Assembly: GCA_964398295.1 (NCBI GenBank)
Contig: CAYNMW010000112.1
Location: 1-14,873 of the forward strand
Source of the DNA: CALFUK01 sp964398295
Lineage (GTDB): Bacteria > Bacteroidota > Bacteroidia > Chitinophagales > Saprospiraceae
Reading direction: 5' to 3'
Length of the DNA: 14,873 nt
Of this stretch, positions 7,314 to 14,873 are shown one piece after another (positions within the stretch are counted from its first letter, which is position 1; each line of letters begins with the position of its first letter). Made by a program: the position numbers and the translations under genes. The notes under the pieces were generated by a model, which was not told where the DNA came from, did no database searches, and was given only the letters and a program-made list of their open reading frames with translations.

Positions 7314-8732
7314 TTAATAGTTAAGAAAACCTATTGGATGTCCTCCAGAAACAGGCGTCCAAAAATTATTAATGTTTGGAAGTATCTGATTGAGGTCTGC
7401 CGAAGATGCACCAAACCATAAAGCCAGTTCAGCAAAATATTCATCACAAGATGTAGTAGGTATTAATCTCCCTTCACCAGTATCCAATCCATTGCCAAAG
7501 TATAATTCCGGAAATTGACCGTAAATGTGTTTTCCATGAACAGCTCCTCCCATCATTAAGGCGTGACCTCCCCAGGCGTGATCTGATCCATCACCATTTG
7601 AAATGAGTTTTCTTGCAAAATCAGAAATAGTGAAAGTTGTGACATCATTTTCAAGCCCAAGTTCGATGAGTGCTTGATTAAATGAGTACAAGGCTGCGTC
7701 AAGTTCGGCCATTAAACTACCGTGCCTTGTCATAATATCATCATGGGTATCAAATCCACCTAATTGCACAAAGAATGTTTGATTACTCACTCCTAAGACA
7801 TCTCTAGCAGCAATTGTTCTTGCGACCATGTTTAGCCTTTGCGATAAATCGCCAGTTCCAAAAGATGTTTGTATAGGATCGCCACCAGCAAGTGCTGAGT
7901 CAAAGGCAATGGAATTATTCTTTGAACCGATAATGGAATTGGCATAAGCTTTCTCCAATAAGTTTTGATAATTAAATTCCAATATATTATCAACTGTTTC
8001 TCTTTTAAGAGATTCATAGAAACCAGTATTTGAAGCGCCGTTTATTAATACACTTCCATTTCCACTTGTATTGATCGAATAGGATTGGACTTCATTCCCT
8101 CTTTGAAAAACATTCAATCCATCAAGTGATATGTTCATCGAAATATCATTGTTTTGATTGTTCGATTGTAAGATGTCTGCTAATCTTCCACCCCAACCAT
8201 TCGAATTTCTATCCTGGGGAATAGATGTTTGCCAATGTTGTGCTTGATCAATATGTGAATAAAGACCTAAAGGAAGATCTCTACTTTGCCCATATGTTGA
8301 TAGATTTGTAGGTTGTACTAAGGTCCCGATATTGGCCATGAAAGCTAGTTGCTCAGTTTCAAACAGAGTCTGCACATTCTGCAATTCGGGATGTAGACCA
8401 TACTCTTTACCATCTGGGTTAAGAGGATTTATTGGCAGAAGCATATTTTGAGGAATTGAAAGATTACTCCTTACAGAAGCATACTCAGCATATTCGTCTG
8501 TACCTCGAGGGACCAGCATATTGTAGCTATCGTTTCCTCCAGCTAACATTATACATACTAACGCTTTGTAATTATTATTTGCATAAACGGGTCTGTTTGC
8601 AGAAGCTGCAGCATTGAGTAGGCCCATATTTGTCCAGCCAGATAATAAAGTAGTCACACCTACTGAGGCACAACCATACGCCATATTACCTAGGAAGGAT
8701 CGTCTGCTATGATGATGATGTTTTCCTGACAT
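7314..8732 (-). CDS. DUF1501 family protein, Tat-exported, alkaline phosphatase-like fold
   Basis: 472 residues. The N-terminus has a twin-arginine signal, SRRSFLG at residues 9-15, then a hydrophobic stretch and AAASA near residue 45, so folded export by Tat is predicted, probably with bound metal. DUF1501 hallmarks are in order: CIMLAGGNDSYN (60-71), SHIDQAQHWQTS (159-170), FVQLGGFDTHDD (321-332), and DHAWGGHALMMGGAVHGKHIYG (from 384). The last groups supply Asp and His residues in the places where the alkaline phosphatase/sulfatase superfamily binds metals. DUF1501 has been placed in that superfamily, but no substrate is established. Four His (HHHH, 5-8) directly precede the twin arginines. 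The ATG follows the DUF1800 stop by 4 nt (TAATAACATG), suggesting translational coupling. Length is typical for the family. Confidence 0.93.
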   Translation of the reverse strand: MSGKHHHHSRRSFLGNMAYGCASVGVTTLLSGWTNMGLLNAAASANRPVYANNNYKALVCIMLAGGNDSYNMLVPRGTDEYAEYASVRSNLSIPQNMLLPINPLNPDGKEYGLHPELQNVQTLFETEQLAFMANIGTLVQPTNLSTYGQSRDLPLGLYSHIDQAQHWQTSIPQDRNSNGWGGRLADILQSNNQNNDISMNISLDGLNVFQRGNEVQSYSINTSGNGSVLINGASNTGFYESLKRETVDNILEFNYQNLLEKAYANSIIGSKNNSIAFDSALAGGDPIQTSFGTGDLSQRLNMVARTIAARDVLGVSNQTFFVQLGGFDTHDDIMTRHGSLMAELDAALYSFNQALIELGLENDVTTFTISDFARKLISNGDGSDHAWGGHALMMGGAVHGKHIYGQFPELYFGNGLDTGEGRLIPTTSCDEYFAELALWFGASSADLNQILPNINNFWTPVSGGHPIGFLNY

Positions 8733-8736
8733 GTTA

Positions 8737-10542
8737 TTATTTTAAGATTGTGTAGCTAGCTGAAATCATGATATAATACAAGGCATCATTTATGATATCA
8801 TTGACATCATATGCATTGTCATTCTGTATATTATCTTCAATCGTTCCTATAATCAGATTCTGGATGTTGGGATGTAATTGCCCCCTGCACATTATTAGGT
8901 TTAGTCTTTCTATCAAGGCTGTTAGCCCATTGTTTTGGTAGACAGCGATCTCATCAGAAAAGTCTAATACTGGAGTATCTGCATTATTGTTGTTAAGACC
9001 TAATTGAGAAGAATTTGGTGATGTTCTATTTGAAAATGGTTTGATTTTTAACGCATTTTCTGCTTCATTTAAATAATACATGCCAGTGGTGGAATTGAGG
9101 ATTTGGAATTCTGGAGAAACCAATCCATTAGGTTCTATCAGTTCTGGTTCTGCATAAAATGGAGTATAAAAATTGAAAACTGTTGGGGCTGCCAAGAATG
9201 ATTGTTCAAGTTTATCTAACAGGTCTCTTTCATCTCTAAAGTAAAATTTGTTAGATGGTGTAGACAAATCAAACGCAATAAACAGATTAGTCAGCCTTTG
9301 CATCGGCTGAATTAATTTACCAGCTGTAGGATCAGTTATCCAACTGCAATCTCTGGCTTCTGGATCTGTAAGTATTGTTCGTATAACTGCTTCCAAATTA
9401 CCTCTTACACCATTGCCATCATTGTTGAAGACAGTAGTCACTCGATGAATATATTGCGGGGAAGGATTGGATTTTACCAATTGTTGAATGAGTCGCTTTC
9501 CAATAAATGGCCCAACATTAGGATGGTTGAAGAGTACTTCAATTGCAGTATCAAAGTCAGCTAAGTCTGGCTGGTTTGCGGGGATAACAGTACCATCTAA
9601 TAAGACTTTTTCTCGTTTGTCATGAAAATCAAAGTACATTTTCATGGGTTTGCGCAAATCATATGCGCCAAAATAATTAGTGAATTGAGCTTCATTTTCA
9701 TCTAGTCGATCGCTTCCAGAAAGACCAGTAAGTACCTTTGCCAATTCTTGGATATCTTCTATATCATAGGTTGGAATTAATTCCCCATTTTGATCAAGTT
9801 TTGGAGTTCCATCAGTTTCTAATTCGAACAGGCCAATACTGAACAACTGCATGATTTCTCTCGCATAGTTTTCATCCGGCAATGTACCTTGAATAATGTC
9901 AGGTTTTTGATTTTGTAAATGACTTAAATAAACACCCATCGTTGGATGTAGGGATATGTTGTATAAGAGATCGTGAAAATTGCCAAATGCTCCTAGATAG
10001 AGTACATCATAAAAGTGAGAATTGGCATAGCCTCTGTTATTTAATAAACTATTCGTTGGGCTTATGACAAATATTTGGGATAATGCAAATGCAACTTTCT
10101 GTCGCAATACATCTGGATGTTTTAACAGCGTCTCATAGAATGCATAACTCATGTATTCATTCTTATGGGCATCATTTGTTATCATTGTTAAAGCATCATT
10201 GTAGATCCTGTTATATTCACTTTCAAATGATGTTGGTGTCATAGTAAATTGGAGGTTCAACCATTCATCTATTCCCATATTCGTCACCTGCTGGATATCT
10301 TCATAGTTGGCGCCCATTGACGATTGGGCAAGAAAGCGAGAAGCTTCGTTTTCATCAGGAAATCTTCCAGACCCAACAGTGGTATGATCTGCAAGAGAAT
10401 TACCATCTTCATCGCTTGAGGATATGGTTATTCCGATTTCATGTCCATTACCTAAAAAGTCTGAATAGGTTTGGGTCGATACATATTGAGTACAATACAC
10501 CAATATGACAAGGCATAGCAATTGCTTATAATGTTTTTGCAT
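8737..10542 (-). CDS. DUF1800 family secreted protein, first gene of the operon
   Basis: 601 residues with a Sec-type signal peptide at the N-terminus (KQLLCLVILVYCTQYVSTQ, residues 6-24). DUF1800 landmarks: ASRFLAQSSMGA (67-78), a helical region with HPDVLRQKVAFALSQIF (from 142), LPDENYAREIMQLFSIGL (221-238) matching the family signature PNENYARE-x-x-x-LF, then HPNVGPFIGKRLIQQLV (340-356) and AAPTVFNFY (451-459). The family is helical, has no proven enzymatic activity, and is regularly encoded next to DUF1501 genes (recalled from the general literature). The gene heads a minus-strand run into DUF1501 and the heme protein. It ends with a double TAA. No clear TAnnTTTG promoter was found in the 173 nt upstream. 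An acidic stretch (SSSDEDGNS) follows the signal peptide. Confidence 0.92.
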   Translation of the reverse strand: MQKHYKQLLCLVILVYCTQYVSTQTYSDFLGNGHEIGITISSSDEDGNSLADHTTVGSGRFPDENEASRFLAQSSMGANYEDIQQVTNMGIDEWLNLQFTMTPTSFESEYNRIYNDALTMITNDAHKNEYMSYAFYETLLKHPDVLRQKVAFALSQIFVISPTNSLLNNRGYANSHFYDVLYLGAFGNFHDLLYNISLHPTMGVYLSHLQNQKPDIIQGTLPDENYAREIMQLFSIGLFELETDGTPKLDQNGELIPTYDIEDIQELAKVLTGLSGSDRLDENEAQFTNYFGAYDLRKPMKMYFDFHDKREKVLLDGTVIPANQPDLADFDTAIEVLFNHPNVGPFIGKRLIQQLVKSNPSPQYIHRVTTVFNNDGNGVRGNLEAVIRTILTDPEARDCSWITDPTAGKLIQPMQRLTNLFIAFDLSTPSNKFYFRDERDLLDKLEQSFLAAPTVFNFYTPFYAEPELIEPNGLVSPEFQILNSTTGMYYLNEAENALKIKPFSNRTSPNSSQLGLNNNNADTPVLDFSDEIAVYQNNGLTALIERLNLIMCRGQLHPNIQNLIIGTIEDNIQNDNAYDVNDIINDALYYIMISASYTILK

Positions 10543-10691
10543 TATAAATACGTTTTATTATGTAATATGAAAATTTGCTAGAACAGCGACTCTGAATCAC
10601 GGGTTTTACATTTCAGCTCTAAGCTAAGAATAAATAATTAGATTTTACCTAAGAGTAAACCCAATGTATTCAATTGCGGTTAATTTAATTA

Positions 10692-10716
10692 GAAAAATTG
10701 CTCCAAGCTCAACAAT
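10692..10716 (-). terminator. Weak possible terminator of rarA
   Basis: Read on the minus strand right at the rarA stop, ATTGTT (10711-10716) can pair with AGCAAT (10697-10702) over an 8-nt loop, followed by a run of five T. The stem is short, AT-rich and includes a G-T pair, so this is a weak candidate. If real it separates rarA from the downstream DUF1800 operon. Confidence 0.3.
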
Positions 10717-11990
10717 TAGTATTTGTATTTATCTGACCAAAGTTTTCGCAGCAGTTCAGCTAGTTTTTTTTCACCCCCTTCGGTTTTTGGATTGTAGAAT
10801 GCAGTACCTGATATCTCTTCAGGAAGATATTCTAGATCGACAAAAGATCCTTTATGATCATGTGCGTATTGATAATCTTTAGAATAGCCAATGGATTTCA
10901 TTAACTCAGTAGGAGCATTTCTTAAGTGAAGCGGGATTGACAGATTACCACTTTCTCTGACTTCTGATTGTGCAGCTTTTATTGCCATATATGCAGAATT
11001 ACTTTTTGGAGAAGTTGCGAGGTAAATTGCTGTTTCAGACATTGGTATTCGTCCTTCTGGAAGACCAATTTTAGTCACGGCATCAAAACAACTAGTTGCA
11101 AGGAGCAGTGCGTTCGGGTTTGCAAGTCCTATATCTTCAGCTGCTGATATAATCATTCGTCGGCAAATAAATTTTGGATCTTCTCCTCCTTCAATCATTC
11201 GCGCCAAGTAATACACGGCAGCATTTGGATCACTTCCTCTGATGGATTTGATAAATGCAGAAATGATATCATAATGCATCTCTCCCGATTTGTCATAGAT
11301 CGCCATGTTTGCTTGAATGGCATTCATGACATTTTCATCATTGACGACAATCTGCTCAGACTCTAACTGCTGTGTGACAACTAGTTCTAAACCATTAAGC
11401 AACTTTCGGACGTCTCCGCCTGAAAATCTCATCAAGGCATCCGTTTGTTCGAGATTGATGCTTTGTTTTTTTAAGACCTCATCTGTTGTTATTGCTCTTT
11501 GTAAGGCCTTCTCCAAATCTGCTTTGGTCAGTTGGTTTAAAATATACACTTGAGATCTGGATAGCAATGCAGAAATCACCTCGAACGATGGGTTTTCTGT
11601 TGTCGCACCAATTAACGTAATGATTCCTTTTTCTACAGCACCTAAAAGAGAGTCTTGCTGTGACTTACTAAACCGGTGAATTTCATCAATAAATAAAATT
11701 GGATTAGGTCGATCAAAAAAAAGTTGTTTCTCTGCTTTAGCAATGGTATCTCGAATATCCTTTACTCCAGAATTGATCGCTGATAAGGTAAAAAACGGTC
11801 GTTGCAATGTCGTTGAGATAATGGTCGCCAATGTTGTTTTACCAACCCCCGGAGGACCCCATAGAATCATTGATGGTATATGACCCGTCTCAACAGATTT
11901 TGTCAATACAGCGTCTGGACCAACCAAATGTTCTTGACCAATAAACTCATCTAAGGTTTTGGGTCTCACTCTTTCTGCTAAGGGCTTCAT
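10716..11990 (-). CDS. rarA: Replication-associated recombination protein A (RarA/MgsA AAA+ ATPase)
   Basis: 424 residues, usual length for RarA. This AAA+ clamp-loader-like ATPase acts at stalled replication forks with single-stranded DNA-binding protein and recombination factors. Visible motifs: N-terminal LAERVRPKTLDEFIGQEHL (4-22), Walker A GPPGVGKTT (45-53), Walker B ILFIDEIHRF (98-107), sensor 1 GATTENPSF (128-136), and the arginine finger in SALLSR (140-145). The C-terminal half carries the typical tetramerisation region, with SIRGSDPNAAVYYLARM and RRMIISAAEDIGLANP. It starts at ATG 11990-11988 with only a weak purine-rich AAAAGGTAG just upstream. It shares orientation with the DUF1800 operon but sits 173 nt upstream of it, and diverges from the gene at 12264. 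I see no functional link to the exported-protein genes. Confidence 0.97.
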   Translation of the reverse strand: MKPLAERVRPKTLDEFIGQEHLVGPDAVLTKSVETGHIPSMILWGPPGVGKTTLATIISTTLQRPFFTLSAINSGVKDIRDTIAKAEKQLFFDRPNPILFIDEIHRFSKSQQDSLLGAVEKGIITLIGATTENPSFEVISALLSRSQVYILNQLTKADLEKALQRAITTDEVLKKQSINLEQTDALMRFSGGDVRKLLNGLELVVTQQLESEQIVVNDENVMNAIQANMAIYDKSGEMHYDIISAFIKSIRGSDPNAAVYYLARMIEGGEDPKFICRRMIISAAEDIGLANPNALLLATSCFDAVTKIGLPEGRIPMSETAIYLATSPKSNSAYMAIKAAQSEVRESGNLSIPLHLRNAPTELMKSIGYSKDYQYAHDHKGSFVDLEYLPEEISGTAFYNPKTEGGEKKLAELLRKLWSDKYKY

Positions 11991-12263
11991 GATCTACCTT
12001 TTTTTGGATTTCTAAAAGTAACGAAGCCAGATGACTTTCTACATTTAATCTGATTCAACTATCTAGAATTAAAGAATCGGGGCAAAGCAACTGTTACGAA
12101 TTTCCCTCTGATATGTCTTATGGGTCTTGACTCAATAGACGTGGAGTGATTTATTACTTCAATTGCTTAGAATCATAAGATCTTGTACTTTAACAAAGAA
12201 GAAATTTATCAAAAGAAGTTTAAATATTTAACTTAGCATTTCTAATTAGTGCACTTTATATAT
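11991..12263. other. Divergent intergenic region between rarA and the secreted protein gene
   Basis: About 273 nt of AT-rich sequence that must hold promoters for both directions. I found no TAnnTTTG match on either strand, no convincing hairpin and no open frame worth calling. Confidence 0.5.
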
Positions 12264-13598
12264 ATGAACAAGAACATTGTCTTTCTAATTGCTTCGTTAT
12301 TCCTTGGTCTTTATTCTTCTGATAGAATGATAGGACAGGTCGTCTTGTTAGATACTGTCAGAACAACTGATAATTTTATTAGTTGGCCAAGATTTTCAGG
12401 AGATCATGTAGCATGGTATGAAAGTGGTTTGCCAGGACCCGGAAGTGTCGTTCAACTTTTTGATAATACTTTTGATACTTTGTTGGTGAATCCTGCCTAT
12501 GATCATTGTGATAGTAGAGGAGGACTTTATATAACAGATGATCGCATTGTATGGTCAATAGGCGATTCTTCTGATCCAAATTGTAACCATACTTTTATTT
12601 GGAAAGATGGCATTGGTATCGTTGAGGATCAATTTGGATATTTGGATGTCAATTGTCAAATGGAAGAAAAGCTACTTGTCTCTACAAGTTTTACCAACCA
12701 TTTTCTTCTCAATTTAGATTCAGAAACACTTAGTGCAATCAATCTCATTAATTTTAACTTTAGTTATACACCATCTAATATTTGCTCTGTTGCTGGAGAT
12801 ATTTTTTGGTTCAAAGCTTTTAAAAGAAACATAAATACAAATGCCTTCTTAGGAGAGGCGATCATTAGATACAACAGTACAAACTCATCTTTCACAGTTA
12901 TCTATGAGTCAGCCAATTTTTTACACTTCAGATCAACTGATTATGAAGATCAAATGGCTTTCACAGAGTCTCTTCCAGATAACACCACTGATATCTATTT
13001 TTACAATGGTAATTCAATACAATTTGTAGCAAATACAGGGACCAGCCAAGTGTTCACATTTAATGATGGAGTTGCATACAGAGATTATACATTTGATCAC
13101 ATCACGTATTGGAAATCTGACGGGACTTCTACTCAACTCCATCCTGACGCCGAAATATTAAATCAATCAAGATGCTTTCTTGCCTATTTTTCTGTTGATA
13201 CTTCAAATTATCCTTTTTGGGAATCAGAGTTGTTTATAACAAATGGTACGACAACTGAAAGTTATTTATTCGACGGCGCTTTAATGAGAGATGAAACAAC
13301 ATTAAAAGGAAATAATTTTCTTGCATTGGTAACAGATCTAGTACCACAGAATGATATCAATAGATTAATTAGAGGTCGCCATAATTTGAGCTGTCCGGAC
13401 TTGTGTCCTGACGATAATGCTTTTGCTGATAATTGGAACACAGCTGATTTTTTATTTACAAGGACAATGGAATCTATTGCTGATATTCCTTCGTCTTCTA
13501 TAGTAGATTATGAGGCTAGTCAATCCATTTTACTTTCTCCTACTTTTGAAGTCATAACTGGAGCAGAATTTCATGCGCAAATTGTTTCCTGCCCTTAA
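12264..13598 (+). CDS. Secreted protein of unknown function with Cys-X-COOH C-terminal domain, possibly beta-propeller
   Basis: 444 residues from the ATG at 12264. A GTG at 12249 in the same frame would give five extra residues before a normal signal peptide, so the ATG is preferred. The signal peptide is MNKNIVFLIASLFLGLYSS followed by DRMIGQ. The body has recurring short segments of the type GDHVAWYE, DDRIVWSIGD, AGDIFWFKA, EDQMAFTE and NDGVAYRDY at intervals of roughly 40-60 residues. This fits a TolB-like beta-propeller but I cannot confirm blade number. A Cys pair (SCPDLCPDD) precedes the C-terminal domain. The last ~30 residues, YEASQSILLSPTFEVITGAEF then HAQIVSCP, match the tail of the 904-residue heme protein, including a penultimate Cys. 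It is divergent from rarA and monocistronic as far as can be seen. No enzymatic motif recognised. Confidence 0.85.
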   Translation: MNKNIVFLIASLFLGLYSSDRMIGQVVLLDTVRTTDNFISWPRFSGDHVAWYESGLPGPGSVVQLFDNTFDTLLVNPAYDHCDSRGGLYITDDRIVWSIGDSSDPNCNHTFIWKDGIGIVEDQFGYLDVNCQMEEKLLVSTSFTNHFLLNLDSETLSAINLINFNFSYTPSNICSVAGDIFWFKAFKRNINTNAFLGEAIIRYNSTNSSFTVIYESANFLHFRSTDYEDQMAFTESLPDNTTDIYFYNGNSIQFVANTGTSQVFTFNDGVAYRDYTFDHITYWKSDGTSTQLHPDAEILNQSRCFLAYFSVDTSNYPFWESELFITNGTTTESYLFDGALMRDETTLKGNNFLALVTDLVPQNDINRLIRGRHNLSCPDLCPDDNAFADNWNTADFLFTRTMESIADIPSSSIVDYEASQSILLSPTFEVITGAEFHAQIVSCP

Positions 13599-13676
13599 AG
13601 GAAATATTAAAGTAAAAGTATTAGGTTAAATGTTTCTACGTATTTACTGATGTTATGTCCACTTCATAATATTCTA

Positions 13677-13684
13677 TATCTTTG
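13677..13684 (+). promoter_or_regulatory. Bacteroidota -7 promoter element upstream of pyc
   Basis: TATCTTTG is an exact match to the TAnnTTTG -7 consensus of the Bacteroidota housekeeping sigma factor. A start of transcription about 7 nt downstream would give a leader of roughly 29 nt before the TTG start at 13720. No clear -33 TTG box is visible at the usual spacing. Confidence 0.6.
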
Positions 13685-13719
13685 CAGTTCTAACTGACCA
13701 TCGCTTTAAAACTTACACA

Positions 13720-14873
13720 TTGGAAAAAAGAAAAATCAACAAATTACTTGTTGCTAACAGGGGAGAGATTGCCATACGTGTATTCAGGGCAGCATCTGAA
13801 TTGAACATTCAGACAGTCGCTATTTATACATATGAAGACAGGTTTTCTTTACACCGATATAAGGCTGATCAGGCATTTCAGATTGGTGAGAATGATGATC
13901 CACTCAAACCCTATTTGGATATTAAAGAGATCATTCGAGTAGCAAGACAAAATGAGGTAGATGCTATTCATCCAGGTTATGGGTTTTTGTCTGAGAATCC
14001 AGAATTTGCTAAAGCATGCCAGCAAGCAGGCATTATATGGATTGGTCCTGAACCAGAGATGATGAATGCGCTTGGCGATAAGCTCAAGTCAAAGGAAATA
14101 GCCAAACAAGCCAACGTACCAATCGTACCTGCAACAGAAAATCCAATTTCAAAATTGGAAGAGGTAGAGAAATTAGTTGATGAAATAGGTCTTCCTGTAA
14201 TGATAAAAGCTGCTACGGGTGGTGGAGGAAGAGGAATGCGTGTTGTGAAAGAGAAATCAGAGTTGCAAAAAGCATTCATCGAAGCAACTAGAGAAGCAAA
14301 GACAGCCTTCGGAGACGAACGTGTCTTCATTGAAAAATATATAGACGATCCCAAACATATTGAAATTCAGATACTAGGTGATAAGCACGGAAACTTGGTA
14401 CATCTGTTTGAAAGAGATTGTTCTGTACAAAGACGATTTCAAAAAGTTGTTGAAGTCGCACCGAGTATAGGGTTAAAACAAGAGACGAAAGATAAGCTGT
14501 ATACATATGGCCTTGCGATTTGTGCTGAGGTCAATTATCTCAATGCTGGTACAGTCGAGTTTTTAGTGGATAAGGATGAAAATATTTATTTCATTGAAGT
14601 TAATACCAGGATTCAGGTTGAGCATACCATCACTGAAGTCATCACAGGTATTGACTTGGTAAGGGCTCAAATTTTGATAGCTGCAGGTGTCCCAATGACA
14701 GATGATAAGATCGGTATTTATGATCAGGATTCTATTCAGTTTAGAGGCTATGCGATTCAATGTCGCATCACCACTGAAGATCCAGCAAATGGATTTAAAC
14801 CTGATTATGGAAGACTAGTCGCTTATAGAAGTGCCAGTGGTTTTGGTATTCGTTTGGATGCAGGTAATGCATA
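13720..14873 (+). CDS. pyc: Pyruvate carboxylase, N-terminal biotin carboxylase part (cut by right edge)
   Basis: Pyruvate carboxylase makes oxaloacetate from pyruvate, bicarbonate and ATP, refilling the TCA cycle in the cytoplasm. About 384 residues are present and the frame is open at the window end. Motifs: KLLVANRGEIAIRVFRA (from residue 8), YTYEDRFSLHRYKADQAF and PLKPYLDI (characteristic of pyruvate carboxylase rather than AccC), HPGYGFLSEN (84-93), the ATP-grasp loop TGGGGRGMR (166-174), FERDCSVQRR, and EVNTRIQVEHT (293-303) with the catalytic Glu/Asn/Arg group, then QCRITTEDPANGF. There is no ATG: the frame opens after a TGA at 13648, and the only fitting start is TTG at 13720, giving MEKRKINKLLV. 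A -7 element 36 nt upstream supports this. A multi-domain acyl-CoA carboxylase subunit is the alternative, less likely. Confidence 0.93.
   Translation, partial: MEKRKINKLLVANRGEIAIRVFRAASELNIQTVAIYTYEDRFSLHRYKADQAFQIGENDDPLKPYLDIKEIIRVARQNEVDAIHPGYGFLSENPEFAKACQQAGIIWIGPEPEMMNALGDKLKSKEIAKQANVPIVPATENPISKLEEVEKLVDEIGLPVMIKAATGGGGRGMRVVKEKSELQKAFIEATREAKTAFGDERVFIEKYIDDPKHIEIQILGDKHGNLVHLFERDCSVQRRFQKVVEVAPSIGLKQETKDKLYTYGLAICAEVNYLNAGTVEFLVDKDENIYFIEVNTRIQVEHTITEVITGIDLVRAQILIAAGVPMTDDKIGIYDQDSIQFRGYAIQCRITTEDPANGFKPDYGRLVAYRSASGFGIRLDAGNA

Noticed and set aside
10543..10715. Promoter or small gene upstream of DUF1800
   Set aside because: No exact TAnnTTTG on the minus strand; the nearest, TACATTGG, has a mismatch in the conserved part. 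Plus-strand frames here are short and run antisense into rarA.
12249..12251. GTG start for the secreted protein
   Set aside because: The ATG at 12264 gives a standard signal peptide; the GTG adds five residues with no support.
13599..13676. Terminator after the secreted protein gene
   Set aside because: No stem-loop with a T run could be found by eye in this AT-rich stretch.
13977..14354. Minus-strand open frame of 125 codons
   Set aside because: It is antisense to strongly conserved pyruvate carboxylase sequence and has no motif of its own.

Overview
The window reads as chromosomal DNA of a member of the Bacteroidota, most likely a Saprospiria/Lewinella-like environmental lineage. The grounds are a C-terminal type IX secretion (T9SS) sorting domain, large secreted modular proteins with CHRD, thrombospondin type 3 and discoidin-like modules, low GC, almost no Shine-Dalgarno sequences, and one good TAnnTTTG-type -7 element. 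The lineage below phylum is inference. There are no tRNAs, rRNAs, insertion sequences or CRISPR arrays.

Layout: (1) 1-4511 (+) is the 3' part of a giant secreted repeat protein that continues off the left edge. It holds a Pro-Ala linker, three 234-residue repeat units (each two related ~113-residue domains), three CHRD domains, two further related modules and a T9SS type A sorting domain. It ends at a strong terminator (4555-4590). (2) 10542-4589 (-) is a tight three-gene operon: a DUF1800 protein, a Tat-exported DUF1501 protein (alkaline phosphatase-like fold) and a 904-residue secreted protein combining a discoidin-like domain, a single c-type heme motif, thrombospondin type 3 Ca-binding repeats, a duplicated unknown module and a C-terminal domain ending in Cys-X-COOH. 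Gaps are 4 and 10 nt. (3) 11990-10716 (-) is rarA (AAA+ ATPase), probably a separate transcription unit. (4) 12264-13598 (+) is a secreted protein of unknown function whose C-terminus matches that of the 904-residue protein. (5) 13720-14873 (+) is the N-terminal biotin carboxylase part of pyruvate carboxylase, cut by the right edge and starting at TTG.

Two housekeeping genes (rarA, pyc) thus flank or interleave with genes for exported proteins. The most interesting unit is the DUF1800-DUF1501-heme protein operon: all three products carry export signals, they are tightly packed, and the partner is a cell-surface-type redox protein. This suggests an undescribed extracytoplasmic redox/hydrolase system. 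The second strong signal is the shared C-terminal tail with a penultimate cysteine. The third is the mosaic evolution of the 702-nt repeats in the left gene.
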